Origin: a virus
IMG/VR virus record: IMGVR_UViG_3300042367_000228
Location: 186,001 to 250,000 of that record
Strand: one strand, 5' to 3'
DNA length: 64,000 nt
Shown piece after piece: positions 8,532 through 18,649 of this stretch; position 1 is the first letter of the stretch, and each line of letters opens with the position of its first letter. The notes under the pieces were generated by a model. It saw only the letters and a program-made list of their open reading frames with translations. It was not told where the DNA came from and did not search any database. The translations under genes and the position numbers were made by a program.

Positions 8532-8861
8532 TTATACTTTGTCTTTCTTAGGACGACCTTTTTTCTTAACCGGTAACGGTTGAACAAGTTGAACAATCTT
8601 TGCAGGTTCGGCTTTTTCTGTAGGTTTTTTAGCAGCGGGTTTTTTAGTAGCAGGTTTAACACCTTTAGCTACAACTGGAGCTTCTACTGGTTTAACTTCT
8701 GTTAATTTAGTCACTTTTGGTTTAGCTTTTTTTGGTTTTACCTCTGCTAAAGCAACTTCTTTAATAACAATACTTTCATTGATGTCGGTATGCACTAGTA
8801 CTGGAGTAGATTGGTCTTCAGTAGTCTTTCTTTTAAATAACGATTTGATAAATTCAAACAT
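8532..8861 (-). CDS. Basic Lys/Pro/Ala-rich protein with C-terminal AT-hook
   Basis: 109 residues. The start opens with MFEFIKSLFKRKT. Residues ~40-100 are low-complexity KPKKAKPK, KPATKKPAAKKP and KPTEKAEP, resembling histone-H1 tails. The C-terminus VKKKGRPKKDKV holds the AT-hook core (GRPK). DNA binding in the minor groove of AT-rich DNA is inferred. A T4-like late promoter lies 16 bases upstream, so it may be a head-packaged or DNA-condensing late protein. Confidence 0.6.
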   Translation of the reverse strand: MFEFIKSLFKRKTTEDQSTPVLVHTDINESIVIKEVALAEVKPKKAKPKVTKLTEVKPVEAPVVAKGVKPATKKPAAKKPTEKAEPAKIVQLVQPLPVKKKGRPKKDKV

Positions 8862-8877
8862 AAAATCTCCTTTCCCA

Positions 8878-8885
8878 TATTTATA
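8878..8885 (-). promoter_or_regulatory. T4-like late promoter
   Basis: TATAAATA on the minus strand upstream of the AT-hook gene. It overlaps the stop codon of the preceding gene. Confidence 0.65.
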
Positions 8886-9168
8886 ATTGGTCTAATGTCT
8901 TTAAACTACTAACTGGCATTTCCCATATTTTTCTACGTTCAACACCTTTGGATTGTGCAAATTGTTTAGCATTACATTTACTACAAACATGATAAAATTG
9001 ATTAGTTAATCTTGCTGGATCCATTGATCCTTTATCACGATTAAATATCCGATTACAATTGTCGCACCTTAATACGATTACAGTTTTTTTTCGAAAGTAA
9101 GTGTGAGATTTTCCATATTTACTAATCCTTGTATACTCAGTAGTAACATATTCTGTAGAAATAATCAT
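8881..9168 (-). CDS. Small zinc-ribbon-like protein
   Basis: 95 residues. LRCDNCNRIF and HVCSKCNAKQF give two CxxC pairs about 30 residues apart, consistent with one zinc site. The N-terminal half is basic and beta-rich (YGKSHTYFRKKTVIVLRC). It could be nucleic-acid binding. No HNH catalytic residues are evident, though zinc-ribbon pieces of this kind also occur in phage endonucleases. Confidence 0.55.
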   Translation of the reverse strand: MIISTEYVTTEYTRISKYGKSHTYFRKKTVIVLRCDNCNRIFNRDKGSMDPARLTNQFYHVCSKCNAKQFAQSKGVERRKIWEMPVSSLKTLDQL

Positions 9169-9200
9169 ACAGTATTTACGTTAAGATTATAAAATTTATT

Positions 9201-9209
9201 TGATAAATA
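9201..9209 (+). promoter_or_regulatory. T4-like late promoter (TGATAAATA)
   Basis: TGATAAATA 41 bases upstream of the ATG at 9251. It is the same variant as at 4974 and probably drives the whole structural block that follows. Confidence 0.6.
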
Positions 9210-9250
9210 CCGTATCAAACAACATTCTCACAAAAGGGGTGACACGTAAT

Positions 9251-12200
9251 ATGAAACAAGAAATTAAAATCGGTGTACAGGGTAACGACGGCACCGGTGA
9301 TAGTATACGCGATGCATTTCGTAAAGTTAACGAAAATTTTAATGAAGTTTATAGTATATTTGGAGAAGGCCGTATAACATTTTCCGAATTAGCTGATGGT
9401 TCTGATTATACAGGAAATCAGCTTATTATGGGCAATGCAGTCGGTGATAGCTTAACCGCAAGAACATTAACAGCAGGTGAAAATATTGCTATCGTAGTTA
9501 GCAGTTCTGCAGTAACTATTGCTTCTAAAGCATCGCAACTTTCAGAAGATACAACACCTCAGATTAAATATCCGTTTAACGTAAATTTAAAAGCAATTGG
9601 TCGTGTGCCGGAACCAAGCGAAGCATTAGTAGATGCGTTTAATGCGGCATGGATCGAACAAACTACACTTGATCAGTTACCAGTTAACGTTGGTTATGCA
9701 AATAAGACTTATCTAGCTGTATATAACGGTGTAATTGGGTATAAAGATAGTACCGGTAATGTAATTCAACCATCATTAACTACAGTTGAAGGACATCTTG
9801 ATACTACTAGTGAATTTTACGATCCAGCATTAACTGGTAATTATTTGTCAACATCAATAGTACCTCGTAAAGATTTAGTTTATCGAGGCGGTGATACGAT
9901 GTCAGGGCCGCTTTATTTGAATGATCATCCAAATGAGTTAGCTGGTATTGTTGGAACCGCAGATAGATCTGAATATCAAGCTGCTACTTCGTTTTATGTT
10001 GATAACAAAACATTTTCTAGTAACGTAAACCTATATGTTACTACAAGTGGTGATGATTTACAATTAACATCACCGCCAGGTAAAGAAGGAAGATTCTGGA
10101 ATTATTCATTTAATACTATCAGTGCAGCATTATTACATGCTGAATCGTTGATTAATGTAGCAAGTCAAGAACCCGGACCGTACACACAACGGGTTTCATA
10201 TTCACTTGGTCCTAATCGTTATTTTTCAAAAATACAAAAAGTTACATTAACTGGGGGCAACGCTGCTAATCCGGGATATGTTGCTGCATTTAACTTACTA
10301 CAAGCAAATAAAGAGTTTATTCAATCAGAAACAATTGCATATATTAATAAAAAATATGTTAATTCATTTTCATATGATCATGAAACATTAACTATTAAAA
10401 TTAACTCGTTATTATCTAATATCGGTGAAGATTTAGTATTAGGTGCAACTAGCCCAGATTCAGATACATCGAGTACTAACTATAATTCATATTGGGAAGG
10501 TGTAAGTTATATTCATGATAATCTTACTAGTGAAGGGTTAATTCAGTGGGTTGAAACTGTTAATTTTGTAAGAGATCAGATCATCGACTTTTCGTATAAT
10601 ACAACAGCATTACAAACATATACTGAGCAGATTATTAATGCACTACTATATGATATGTTGTTTAAAACAAATTACCTAAGTATCCAAACAGGTATAGCAT
10701 TTAAAGATGCAAATACTAAAGTAAGTGCTGAACAGTTAGCATCGATGTTAACAATTAATCCGATTACTATTACTGCAGCAGAGTGCAAAGACGGTAATGT
10801 GATATTGTCATTTAATACACAATCGTCTATTTTATTCCCAATAGGAAGTGAAATTTTACTCAATGCATCGTTTATTAGTAAAACAGTTAGTTCTACACCA
10901 GTAACTATTTCGTCATACAACAACGGAGCAGTTGTTTCGTTTAGTGTTATTGATTCATCTACTTCATCTGTAACATTATCAAACACTAGTCTTAGCTTAG
11001 TTGCTGATAAGTTTACAGTGTCAGGAACAATTGATCGTAAAAATTTAATTAATCAATTATTGTTAATTCCTGCAGTAAAATCTCTTCCGACTGAAACAAA
11101 AACTCTATGGATTATTTCAAACGTTAACATTATTAAAAATTATATTTTAAATGATACTTTGCCAACTGTAACTTTTCCAACTCCATCGAATCCGCTAGTT
11201 GGTTATAATGTAGTAGGTTATAATTCAGCAAAACAATTATTATTAGAAAATATTTCATTTATACAAGCAGAAACGTTATCATTTTTAAATTCAGAGTATC
11301 CGACTGTAATTTATGATAGAGATTTAATTATTCGAGATGTAAATTATATAATTTGGAGTTTAGTATATGATTTAACGTACGGTGGAAACAGTCAAAGTGT
11401 ATACATCGGTAAACACAATTGGGCCACATTATCTAATTTTGTTAATGCAGCTGAATTAGAAGCATGGGTTCAATCAATAAGACACATTAATATCTTAGCG
11501 CAGTCAATTATTACTAATGTGAAATCAGGAGTTACATATCAACAGTCGGTAAGACAATATAGAAATGATACATTAACTAATGGTAGTGTTGCTTCTACAT
11601 CAGTATCTACAAATATTACATTAATTGCAGACATTACATCTGATATTAATAATGTGCCTTCGTCAATTACGTATCCAACAATTACAATCGGTGTTACTGA
11701 ATGGCAATCTGTTTATACTAATACATCAAGAACTATATTTACTACCGGATCGACTACATCAACTTCTTGGTTTATGAACAAGTATTATCCAGTTATTGAT
11801 ACAGAAATTAAACAAACTAAAATTATAAAATTGTTTAAAGTTATAACTGATATTATCGAATCCGGGCAATTTCCGACAACATTGCCAACTTATCCGTTAC
11901 TGGCTCCGGCTATACGAGTTCATAGTGTATCAACAATTACACCAGCAATGACTGCCCAAGCAAGAGATTTATTACCATTATCAGTTATAACTAATATTGC
12001 AACAAATACTAATGCGTATGTTCTAACAACCTATTCTTCTATTACGTATGATCAAACATTGTTTATTAAAGAATTAAAAAGTTTGTTAATTGCGTTATGC
12101 TATGATATAACGTTTGGTGGAACTACTGCATTGTACCGTGCATCTAGTAAATTTACTAAAATTAGTGTTAATTCTACGGTAATTCAAAACATATTTGAAC

Positions 12201-15200
12201 ATGCAAAAACTGTTACAGTTTCTTACATTACTGGTCATATTACAGGTGATACTGTGTCAAATACTGTAGCAGCATTAATTAACTCAAAATTTGATAAAAT
12301 CGTTTATTTTTTAACAACATCGTCAGCAACTAATACATTAGTTCCTATTAGTGTCTTTACAAACAACGATACTAACGATATGTATAGTAATGCAATAAAA
12401 TTAAAAAATCTTATTATAGATAACTCTTCGTTAATTATAAGTAACACTATTTCGTTTGTTGATACTACATTATCAGGTGGGTTTGTATACGACGAGTCGT
12501 TATGTTATAGAGATATTGGATTACTTGTTGATGCAATGTCGATAGACTTGATAACAGGCGGGACATGGCAGGCAATTACATCGGGTAAAAGTTTTTACAA
12601 AAATTCTAGTGCAAGAACAGTTACAGTTGGCGGATCTCATTATATACAATCTTTAGATGGAATCGAGTTTGCTAGAAAAGTTGGTTTACAAGTATTAAAT
12701 AAACAAACTGCGGTTAGATTCCAATCATTACAACAAACAGTAAGTTTTTCATCATTAAATAGCTTGCCATCTACGGGAATTAATATAACAGGTAGCACAT
12801 CAGCAGTTGTTACAGTATCGCAAACAGTAACATTTACTGATTCGGGTAACACTGTTACATTGGCAAATCATGGATTTGCCAATGGTACTACGATAGTATT
12901 TTCTTCTATCACATCAACTACTGGAATTACAACTAATACACCGTATTATATAATTAATTCAGCAACAGATACGTTTAAGTTATCAACTTCGTTAGGCGGT
13001 AGTGCAATTACACTAACAACTAACGGTTCTGGTATTATATATGATCCAATTACGAAATTTACTGAAAGTTTCCAATCAGTCATTGACATCTTAAATTATG
13101 GTATTAGTGTAGCAGCTACACCGTCGTATGGTACAGGATTATGGCATATTGCAATTGATAATGGTGGCAATGGGTACGTTGAACAAGGTGCATCAAACAA
13201 CAATGACTTATTCCCGTCTAAGATTGTAGTCGGGGTCGGATCAACTAATGTTACTGCATCTAATGCACATGGTAGTATTGTAAAATACATTTCGGCTACA
13301 GATACTTCAGGTACGTCGACAGTATTATCAAATGTTGATACTTTACAATTACAATTAACAACTCCGGGGTTTTTCAAAATCTATGAAGAAATTGAATTTG
13401 GTGAGCCAGTTAATGGATTAAACTTTACGATTTTTGTTGAAAGTGGTATTTATTACGAAGATTACCCAATGAGAATCCCGCCAAACGTTACACTTAAAGG
13501 CGATGATGCAAGAAGAACAATTGTTCGACCAAAAGACAGAGCAAGTCAAAGTTCGTGGAAACGTATATTCTTCTATCGAGATTCAATTATCGATTCGATG
13601 GAAATAGGTAATGTTAATTATACTGCTACTTATAGCAGTAGCAATAACCATGCTCCAGCAATCGTAGACAATATTTCAGCTACACTAGACAATACTACTG
13701 GATCTGTAGTAGTTACATTGAGTGGAAACTATCAAGCACCACTTTCATGGATTGGTTTAATATTTGCTGATAATATTACTAGCGGTTTTGGGACAAATTT
13801 AACAGAACGAGGTCGAGCTGTTGTTGATTCAGTTAGTGGTAATACACTAAACTGTACAGTAATTTATCCATTCTCAGCAAGCGGAGTAAAAGCAGCTGGA
13901 TCTTGGTACTTATTTGATTCTCAAAATTACGGATACCATTACTTAACTAATCCTGCCGATATTACAAGTACAGCTAAGAACAATAAAGAACTTGATGTAT
14001 TCTTGTGTAATGAAGGTGTAAGAATTGTTGGATTTACATTCCAAGGACACGGTGGATTTATAATGGTATTAGATCCGACTGGGAATGTTAAAGCAAAATC
14101 ACCATATATTCAGGAATGTACAAGTTTTGCACAGAGCATTAATTCTAAAAGATTTGCCGGAGCTCAATTTATCGACGGTTTTGCAGGAAGATTATACGGA
14201 ACTCTTACTGCAGTAGCAGATGGAGGTATTACTGTTACAGTAACCGGTGGATCAACTAGTGGTTTACATTTACGACCACCTCAACCACCATGTTCGTTTT
14301 ATGTATCAGGTGTTCGCTATCAAATAGACCAAGTATTATCTCATACTATTAATACAACAACTGCAGTATCTGGAATTGCAGCACCAAACGGAACAGTTGT
14401 ATTAAGGTTAGATACAACAACACCATATGCAGGTGCTACAGGTATTGGTATTAACATTGAAACAGGCGGTAACCGTTCAATGTTAGCAAACAATTTATCA
14501 ATGTTTAACGATTTAGGGTACGGTGTTATTGTAACCAATGGTGGTTTCTCTGAACAAGTATGTTCGTTTACATATTATGCTTACACAGGGTATTGGGCAA
14601 ATAACGGTGGTAACATAAGAGCAGTAGGGTGTTCAAATACATTTGGAAAATATGGTTTAAGAGCATCTGGATATGACGTAACTGAGTTACCTGATTCGGT
14701 ATCACTTGTAAATAACCTAGTACAGACTGCAAGGGTTTATAAAACAGGTGCAACTGCATCTGAGATGGCAGCAAATGCAATCAATATTTGGATTAGCGAT
14801 TATGATTATATTCCAACTAATGTATCTGAATTAGAAATTAATCATATTACATCTGGCGGGACAATTACACAGTATTCTGTTTCGTCGGTAACTACAACGT
14901 CGATTACCGTTAACAGTAAACTTGTATTAATGTTAACGTTAAACACATCGGGTAGAACTAATTCTGTTGGTTCTACAGGATTAACTTACCCGTTGTATCA
15001 TGACCAGTTACTTATAATTCGAATTTCTCAAAACTTTAAATTTTCAGGAATTGACAATGTTAAACCAACTAGACCGTCAACTGCTTTACAATTTGTTGAT
15101 AAGTTAAATGAAGTTTATCGTATCGGTTCGTATAATTTAGTCGATTCGTTAGGTACGCAATTACCTGCAAACACATCTATTTTACAAAGTGATGTAAATT

Positions 15201-18200
15201 TCTCATATTATAAATTTTACACTGATACTACTAATATTACAACAACTGATACCGGTAGTAAAACATGTGGTTCAAAAATTGGTGATACTAAGATTGCTAT
15301 TCTTGCACTAAGTTTAACTGAAGATGTTGCTACAATTAACCAACTTGCAAAAGGTACATATATTGTAGCATGGAATGGTAGAATCCATAAAGTATTATCA
15401 TACGGTACAACACCAGTACCACATTTATTAATCGATAGCACTCCGGTATTGGATAATGCGTCAAATTCAATTTCATCGTTAACGTTAACATTTGTATCTA
15501 CTTCGTCAGGTACAGTAATTGGATCACAATATGCAGTATTTTCGTTCGCATCAGGAACTGCTCCGTTAGTTGATACGTTTATGGTGTTAACTGGCAATGC
15601 ACGATATAGTGGAACATACCAAGTTACTGGAAGTACTACGACCAGTGTAACATTATATTATCCAGCTGGTGTTGGTAGTTCAGGTACAGGTACGATTACT
15701 GCATCAAGCAATAATAATACTGGTATTAGTTTAGCATTTGATCCAACTACTGCAACAATATTAAAAGTTGGTTATGCAGCAAATGCACCAGCTATTGTTA
15801 CTACTCGAATTAGTACTTGCCGTGCAACCGGTCATGATTTTTGTGATATCGGTACAGGAAGTTATAGTACAACGAATATTCCATATTCGATTTATGGTGA
15901 CCCAACTAACCCACGTGATTCAACACTTGAAGTATTAGAGCAAGGTGTGGGTCGGTGTTTTTATGTATCTACTAACCAAGACGGTATATTTAGAGTCGGT
16001 AGATTCTTTTCAGTTGACCAAGGAACAGGAACAGTTTCGTTTAGCTCAAAAATTGCATTAACAAACGTTCAAGGTTTAGGGTTTGATCGAGGCGTAATTG
16101 TAAGTGAGTTTAGTGCGGATTCGTCGTTTAACAACAATGCATCTGATGTTGTTCCTGTTATAAGTGCAATTAGAGGATATATTGATAAAAGATTAGGTAT
16201 TACTCATTCTGGTTCAGTCTTATTGCAACCATCAAGAGTAGGTCCGGGGTTTGTTGCATTAAACGGAAGCACACCGATCGAAGGTTCGCTAGCAATGCAA
16301 GGAAATCTAATTACTGGATTAGGCAATCCAGTAAGCGATCAAGATGCTGCAACTAAATGGTTTGTAGTAAATCAAGTTTCATCAAGAGATGCTGTTTCAA
16401 AATTAGGTGATGTTAAAATTGGAACTTCACAATCTGCAGAAGTATTAACTTATTCACTTGGTCCAACAGATAGTGGTTCATCAACTGAGTATAAATGGCG
16501 TAATAAAACATTAAATGGAGATGTAACACTTTCTGTAGTGTACGATGCACCGTCATTATCTTATAATTTAACATCGACTATCGGTTCTGGTAAAATTCTT
16601 AATAGCATGGTAAGTAGCTCGGCAGCGATTGCACAAAGTAAATTATCTTTATCATATGCTACTACAAGAGCATCGGCTGATGGTGTCCTGCAGGAAAATT
16701 TAGGAGTTGCTAGTTTTAACGATAAAATATTTACATCAACAAGCGGTTGGGTAGATTTAGTTGATTCATCGTCAACTAGTACAGGTGTATTATTAACTAA
16801 ACTTCAGTATATTGCAAAATCTACAATTTTAGGTAATATAGATGCCGGAACAGGATCCGGTATAGTAAAAGCATTAACTCCATTATCGGTTGTCCAAGCC
16901 GGTGACGGTATTACAAATTCGTTATTTACGTCATCTGGTGTGTTAACTGTTGCATATAGTTCGTCAACTACTAATAACGTTTATAGTGTTACCGCTGTAA
17001 CTACATCTGCATCGTCTACTGACGGTGGTAAATTAGTAAAAACTAAATCAAGTGGCGAAATCGATGTAGCGCAACTACAAATTGATACCTATAAAATTAT
17101 CGATACAGTTGCAGGAACAGGAACAGCATCAACTGCAAAAGTAGTGTTTACTACACCAGGACAGTCAGAATTCTTAACTGCTACTGGTGGTTCTGATAAT
17201 GCAATTGTTGTTAAAGTATCTGGAACTTTAGATGTAACAGGTACTAATAATAGTTTAAAAACTACATCGATTACAACAGGCAGTTCAACAACAACAGGTG
17301 AACTTATTGGTTCATGGACAGTTCCTGCAGGCAGTGAGTTAAAAGTACCAGGTGGTATTAATGCGTCAGGTGAAGGATTAACAGCAAGTTCACTAAGACC
17401 ATTAATAAAACCATTAGTATTATTTGATTTTGCTAATGCAAAAACATTGGATCCTAGAATTACATTTGCTCGCAATTCGATAGGCACATATTATAATTCT
17501 GCAGGAATATTAACAACTGCGATTGCTAACCAACCTAGATTTAATTTTAATCCAACTACAAAAATATCAGAAGGATTACTAGTTGAAGAATCGCGTAGAA
17601 ATTGGATAGTTTCGTCGGCTGCATTTGCAACATCCGGTGGATCACAAAACTGGACTTATACAAACGTAACTAGATCAACATCAACTACTATTGCACCTGA
17701 CGGTACCACTGCATATCAATTTACATCAACAAGTGCAATGGCAACAATGATGTTTGCTGGAGGGACGTCAACTGGGCCTACCTTAAGAACATTTTCAGTA
17801 TGGATGAAACGTATTAATGGTTCAGGTAATATTAAGTTTACTATGGATTCTAATACTCCGGTAGTAGCTGGTATTTCATCACCAACATGGTATACAATTC
17901 CAGTAACAACTACATTAACACGACATGTATTTACAAATGCAACATCAGATCATGTAGGTATACGAATTGAAACATCCGGTGATGTTGTAGTAATATGGGG
18001 TGCGCAATTAGAAGATGGCGGTATGGAAACAAGTTATATTCCAACTACAACTACTGATGTATTAAGAGCTGCTGACACAGTTTATGTAGATAGTACTAAT
18101 TTCTCAAGATGGTATAATCAAAATGAAGGAACTATTTTAATTTCGCATGCAGTAACTGCAGTTGACACAACGACTGATCCAAGAGACTATGGTGGATTTG

Positions 18201-18580
18201 TTGTTATAAATTCTACACCAACTTCATCAATGGGGGTAAGATGTTATTCAAACGGTGCAAGTGGAATAACATTCGATGCGTACTCTTCGATATCGGGATC
18301 CACTCAGTTTGATTTTACTGGATTAACATTTCCATTTCCGCCTACTCTTCAAAATCCGCGAGTAAATACATTTGTTACTCATGCATTAGCGTATTCAACT
18401 AATTCATGTTCACATAGTTATAACAATATAACAGCAGAAGTAGATTCAGTTGCAACAATATCAACTGATATGATTAGATTAAACATAGGTAATGAAATTG
18501 GTACGCAAACGATTGCTAAAATTGCATATTACCCAATAAGATTAAGCAATACAGAAATACAAACGATTACAACTCAATAA
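9251..18580 (+). CDS. Giant virion structural protein (beta-helix, repeats, lectin-like end)
   Basis: 3,109 residues from the ATG at 9251; an upstream in-frame TTG at 9200 is less likely. Order: N-terminal attachment segment (GNDGTGDSIRDAFRKVNENF); a region with at least four divergent repeats of the form YDxxLxxRDIxxIIxxLxYDLxxGG (around residues 385, 690, 930, 1075); a pectin-lyase-like right-handed helix from ~1395 (VFVESGIYYEDYPMRIPPNV, TLKGDDARRTIVRP); then LYPLYHDQL, KYTF-like linkers, and a C-terminal sugar-binding type unit (EGLLVEESRRNW, SVWMKR, LEDGGMETSYIPTT). Such proteins are tail fibres or baseplate-attached adhesins. It heads a late operon. Confidence 0.8.
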   Translation: MKQEIKIGVQGNDGTGDSIRDAFRKVNENFNEVYSIFGEGRITFSELADGSDYTGNQLIMGNAVGDSLTARTLTAGENIAIVVSSSAVTIASKASQLSEDTTPQIKYPFNVNLKAIGRVPEPSEALVDAFNAAWIEQTTLDQLPVNVGYANKTYLAVYNGVIGYKDSTGNVIQPSLTTVEGHLDTTSEFYDPALTGNYLSTSIVPRKDLVYRGGDTMSGPLYLNDHPNELAGIVGTADRSEYQAATSFYVDNKTFSSNVNLYVTTSGDDLQLTSPPGKEGRFWNYSFNTISAALLHAESLINVASQEPGPYTQRVSYSLGPNRYFSKIQKVTLTGGNAANPGYVAAFNLLQANKEFIQSETIAYINKKYVNSFSYDHETLTIKINSLLSNIGEDLVLGATSPDSDTSSTNYNSYWEGVSYIHDNLTSEGLIQWVETVNFVRDQIIDFSYNTTALQTYTEQIINALLYDMLFKTNYLSIQTGIAFKDANTKVSAEQLASMLTINPITITAAECKDGNVILSFNTQSSILFPIGSEILLNASFISKTVSSTPVTISSYNNGAVVSFSVIDSSTSSVTLSNTSLSLVADKFTVSGTIDRKNLINQLLLIPAVKSLPTETKTLWIISNVNIIKNYILNDTLPTVTFPTPSNPLVGYNVVGYNSAKQLLLENISFIQAETLSFLNSEYPTVIYDRDLIIRDVNYIIWSLVYDLTYGGNSQSVYIGKHNWATLSNFVNAAELEAWVQSIRHINILAQSIITNVKSGVTYQQSVRQYRNDTLTNGSVASTSVSTNITLIADITSDINNVPSSITYPTITIGVTEWQSVYTNTSRTIFTTGSTTSTSWFMNKYYPVIDTEIKQTKIIKLFKVITDIIESGQFPTTLPTYPLLAPAIRVHSVSTITPAMTAQARDLLPLSVITNIATNTNAYVLTTYSSITYDQTLFIKELKSLLIALCYDITFGGTTALYRASSKFTKISVNSTVIQNIFEHAKTVTVSYITGHITGDTVSNTVAALINSKFDKIVYFLTTSSATNTLVPISVFTNNDTNDMYSNAIKLKNLIIDNSSLIISNTISFVDTTLSGGFVYDESLCYRDIGLLVDAMSIDLITGGTWQAITSGKSFYKNSSARTVTVGGSHYIQSLDGIEFARKVGLQVLNKQTAVRFQSLQQTVSFSSLNSLPSTGINITGSTSAVVTVSQTVTFTDSGNTVTLANHGFANGTTIVFSSITSTTGITTNTPYYIINSATDTFKLSTSLGGSAITLTTNGSGIIYDPITKFTESFQSVIDILNYGISVAATPSYGTGLWHIAIDNGGNGYVEQGASNNNDLFPSKIVVGVGSTNVTASNAHGSIVKYISATDTSGTSTVLSNVDTLQLQLTTPGFFKIYEEIEFGEPVNGLNFTIFVESGIYYEDYPMRIPPNVTLKGDDARRTIVRPKDRASQSSWKRIFFYRDSIIDSMEIGNVNYTATYSSSNNHAPAIVDNISATLDNTTGSVVVTLSGNYQAPLSWIGLIFADNITSGFGTNLTERGRAVVDSVSGNTLNCTVIYPFSASGVKAAGSWYLFDSQNYGYHYLTNPADITSTAKNNKELDVFLCNEGVRIVGFTFQGHGGFIMVLDPTGNVKAKSPYIQECTSFAQSINSKRFAGAQFIDGFAGRLYGTLTAVADGGITVTVTGGSTSGLHLRPPQPPCSFYVSGVRYQIDQVLSHTINTTTAVSGIAAPNGTVVLRLDTTTPYAGATGIGINIETGGNRSMLANNLSMFNDLGYGVIVTNGGFSEQVCSFTYYAYTGYWANNGGNIRAVGCSNTFGKYGLRASGYDVTELPDSVSLVNNLVQTARVYKTGATASEMAANAINIWISDYDYIPTNVSELEINHITSGGTITQYSVSSVTTTSITVNSKLVLMLTLNTSGRTNSVGSTGLTYPLYHDQLLIIRISQNFKFSGIDNVKPTRPSTALQFVDKLNEVYRIGSYNLVDSLGTQLPANTSILQSDVNFSYYKFYTDTTNITTTDTGSKTCGSKIGDTKIAILALSLTEDVATINQLAKGTYIVAWNGRIHKVLSYGTTPVPHLLIDSTPVLDNASNSISSLTLTFVSTSSGTVIGSQYAVFSFASGTAPLVDTFMVLTGNARYSGTYQVTGSTTTSVTLYYPAGVGSSGTGTITASSNNNTGISLAFDPTTATILKVGYAANAPAIVTTRISTCRATGHDFCDIGTGSYSTTNIPYSIYGDPTNPRDSTLEVLEQGVGRCFYVSTNQDGIFRVGRFFSVDQGTGTVSFSSKIALTNVQGLGFDRGVIVSEFSADSSFNNNASDVVPVISAIRGYIDKRLGITHSGSVLLQPSRVGPGFVALNGSTPIEGSLAMQGNLITGLGNPVSDQDAATKWFVVNQVSSRDAVSKLGDVKIGTSQSAEVLTYSLGPTDSGSSTEYKWRNKTLNGDVTLSVVYDAPSLSYNLTSTIGSGKILNSMVSSSAAIAQSKLSLSYATTRASADGVLQENLGVASFNDKIFTSTSGWVDLVDSSSTSTGVLLTKLQYIAKSTILGNIDAGTGSGIVKALTPLSVVQAGDGITNSLFTSSGVLTVAYSSSTTNNVYSVTAVTTSASSTDGGKLVKTKSSGEIDVAQLQIDTYKIIDTVAGTGTASTAKVVFTTPGQSEFLTATGGSDNAIVVKVSGTLDVTGTNNSLKTTSITTGSSTTTGELIGSWTVPAGSELKVPGGINASGEGLTASSLRPLIKPLVLFDFANAKTLDPRITFARNSIGTYYNSAGILTTAIANQPRFNFNPTTKISEGLLVEESRRNWIVSSAAFATSGGSQNWTYTNVTRSTSTTIAPDGTTAYQFTSTSAMATMMFAGGTSTGPTLRTFSVWMKRINGSGNIKFTMDSNTPVVAGISSPTWYTIPVTTTLTRHVFTNATSDHVGIRIETSGDVVVIWGAQLEDGGMETSYIPTTTTDVLRAADTVYVDSTNFSRWYNQNEGTILISHAVTAVDTTTDPRDYGGFVVINSTPTSSMGVRCYSNGASGITFDAYSSISGSTQFDFTGLTFPFPPTLQNPRVNTFVTHALAYSTNSCSHSYNNITAEVDSVATISTDMIRLNIGNEIGTQTIAKIAYYPIRLSNTEIQTITTQ

Positions 18581-18589
18581 GGAATTAAT

Positions 18590-18649
18590 ATGAGACAAAA
18601 TTATAATTTTTTAAAAAATACAAACACATTTTCTAAGGAGTTGCAATAA
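18590..18649 (+). CDS. Possible 19-residue leader peptide between structural genes
   Basis: ATG at 18590 follows AAGGAAT and opens MRQNYNFLKNTNTFSKELQ. Its stop overlaps the ATG of the next gene (TAATG). It may be a translational-coupling leader or chance; its AAGGAG also serves as the ribosome site of the next gene. Confidence 0.3.
   Translation: MRQNYNFLKNTNTFSKELQ

Noticed and set aside
9200-9250. TTG start extending the giant structural protein by 17 codons
   Set aside because: It would begin at the late-promoter element itself; the ATG at 9251 gives the conserved N-terminus.
17089-17487. Minus-strand open frame within the giant structural gene
   Set aside because: No SD, Val/Pro-rich shadow composition, opposite to a strong long frame.
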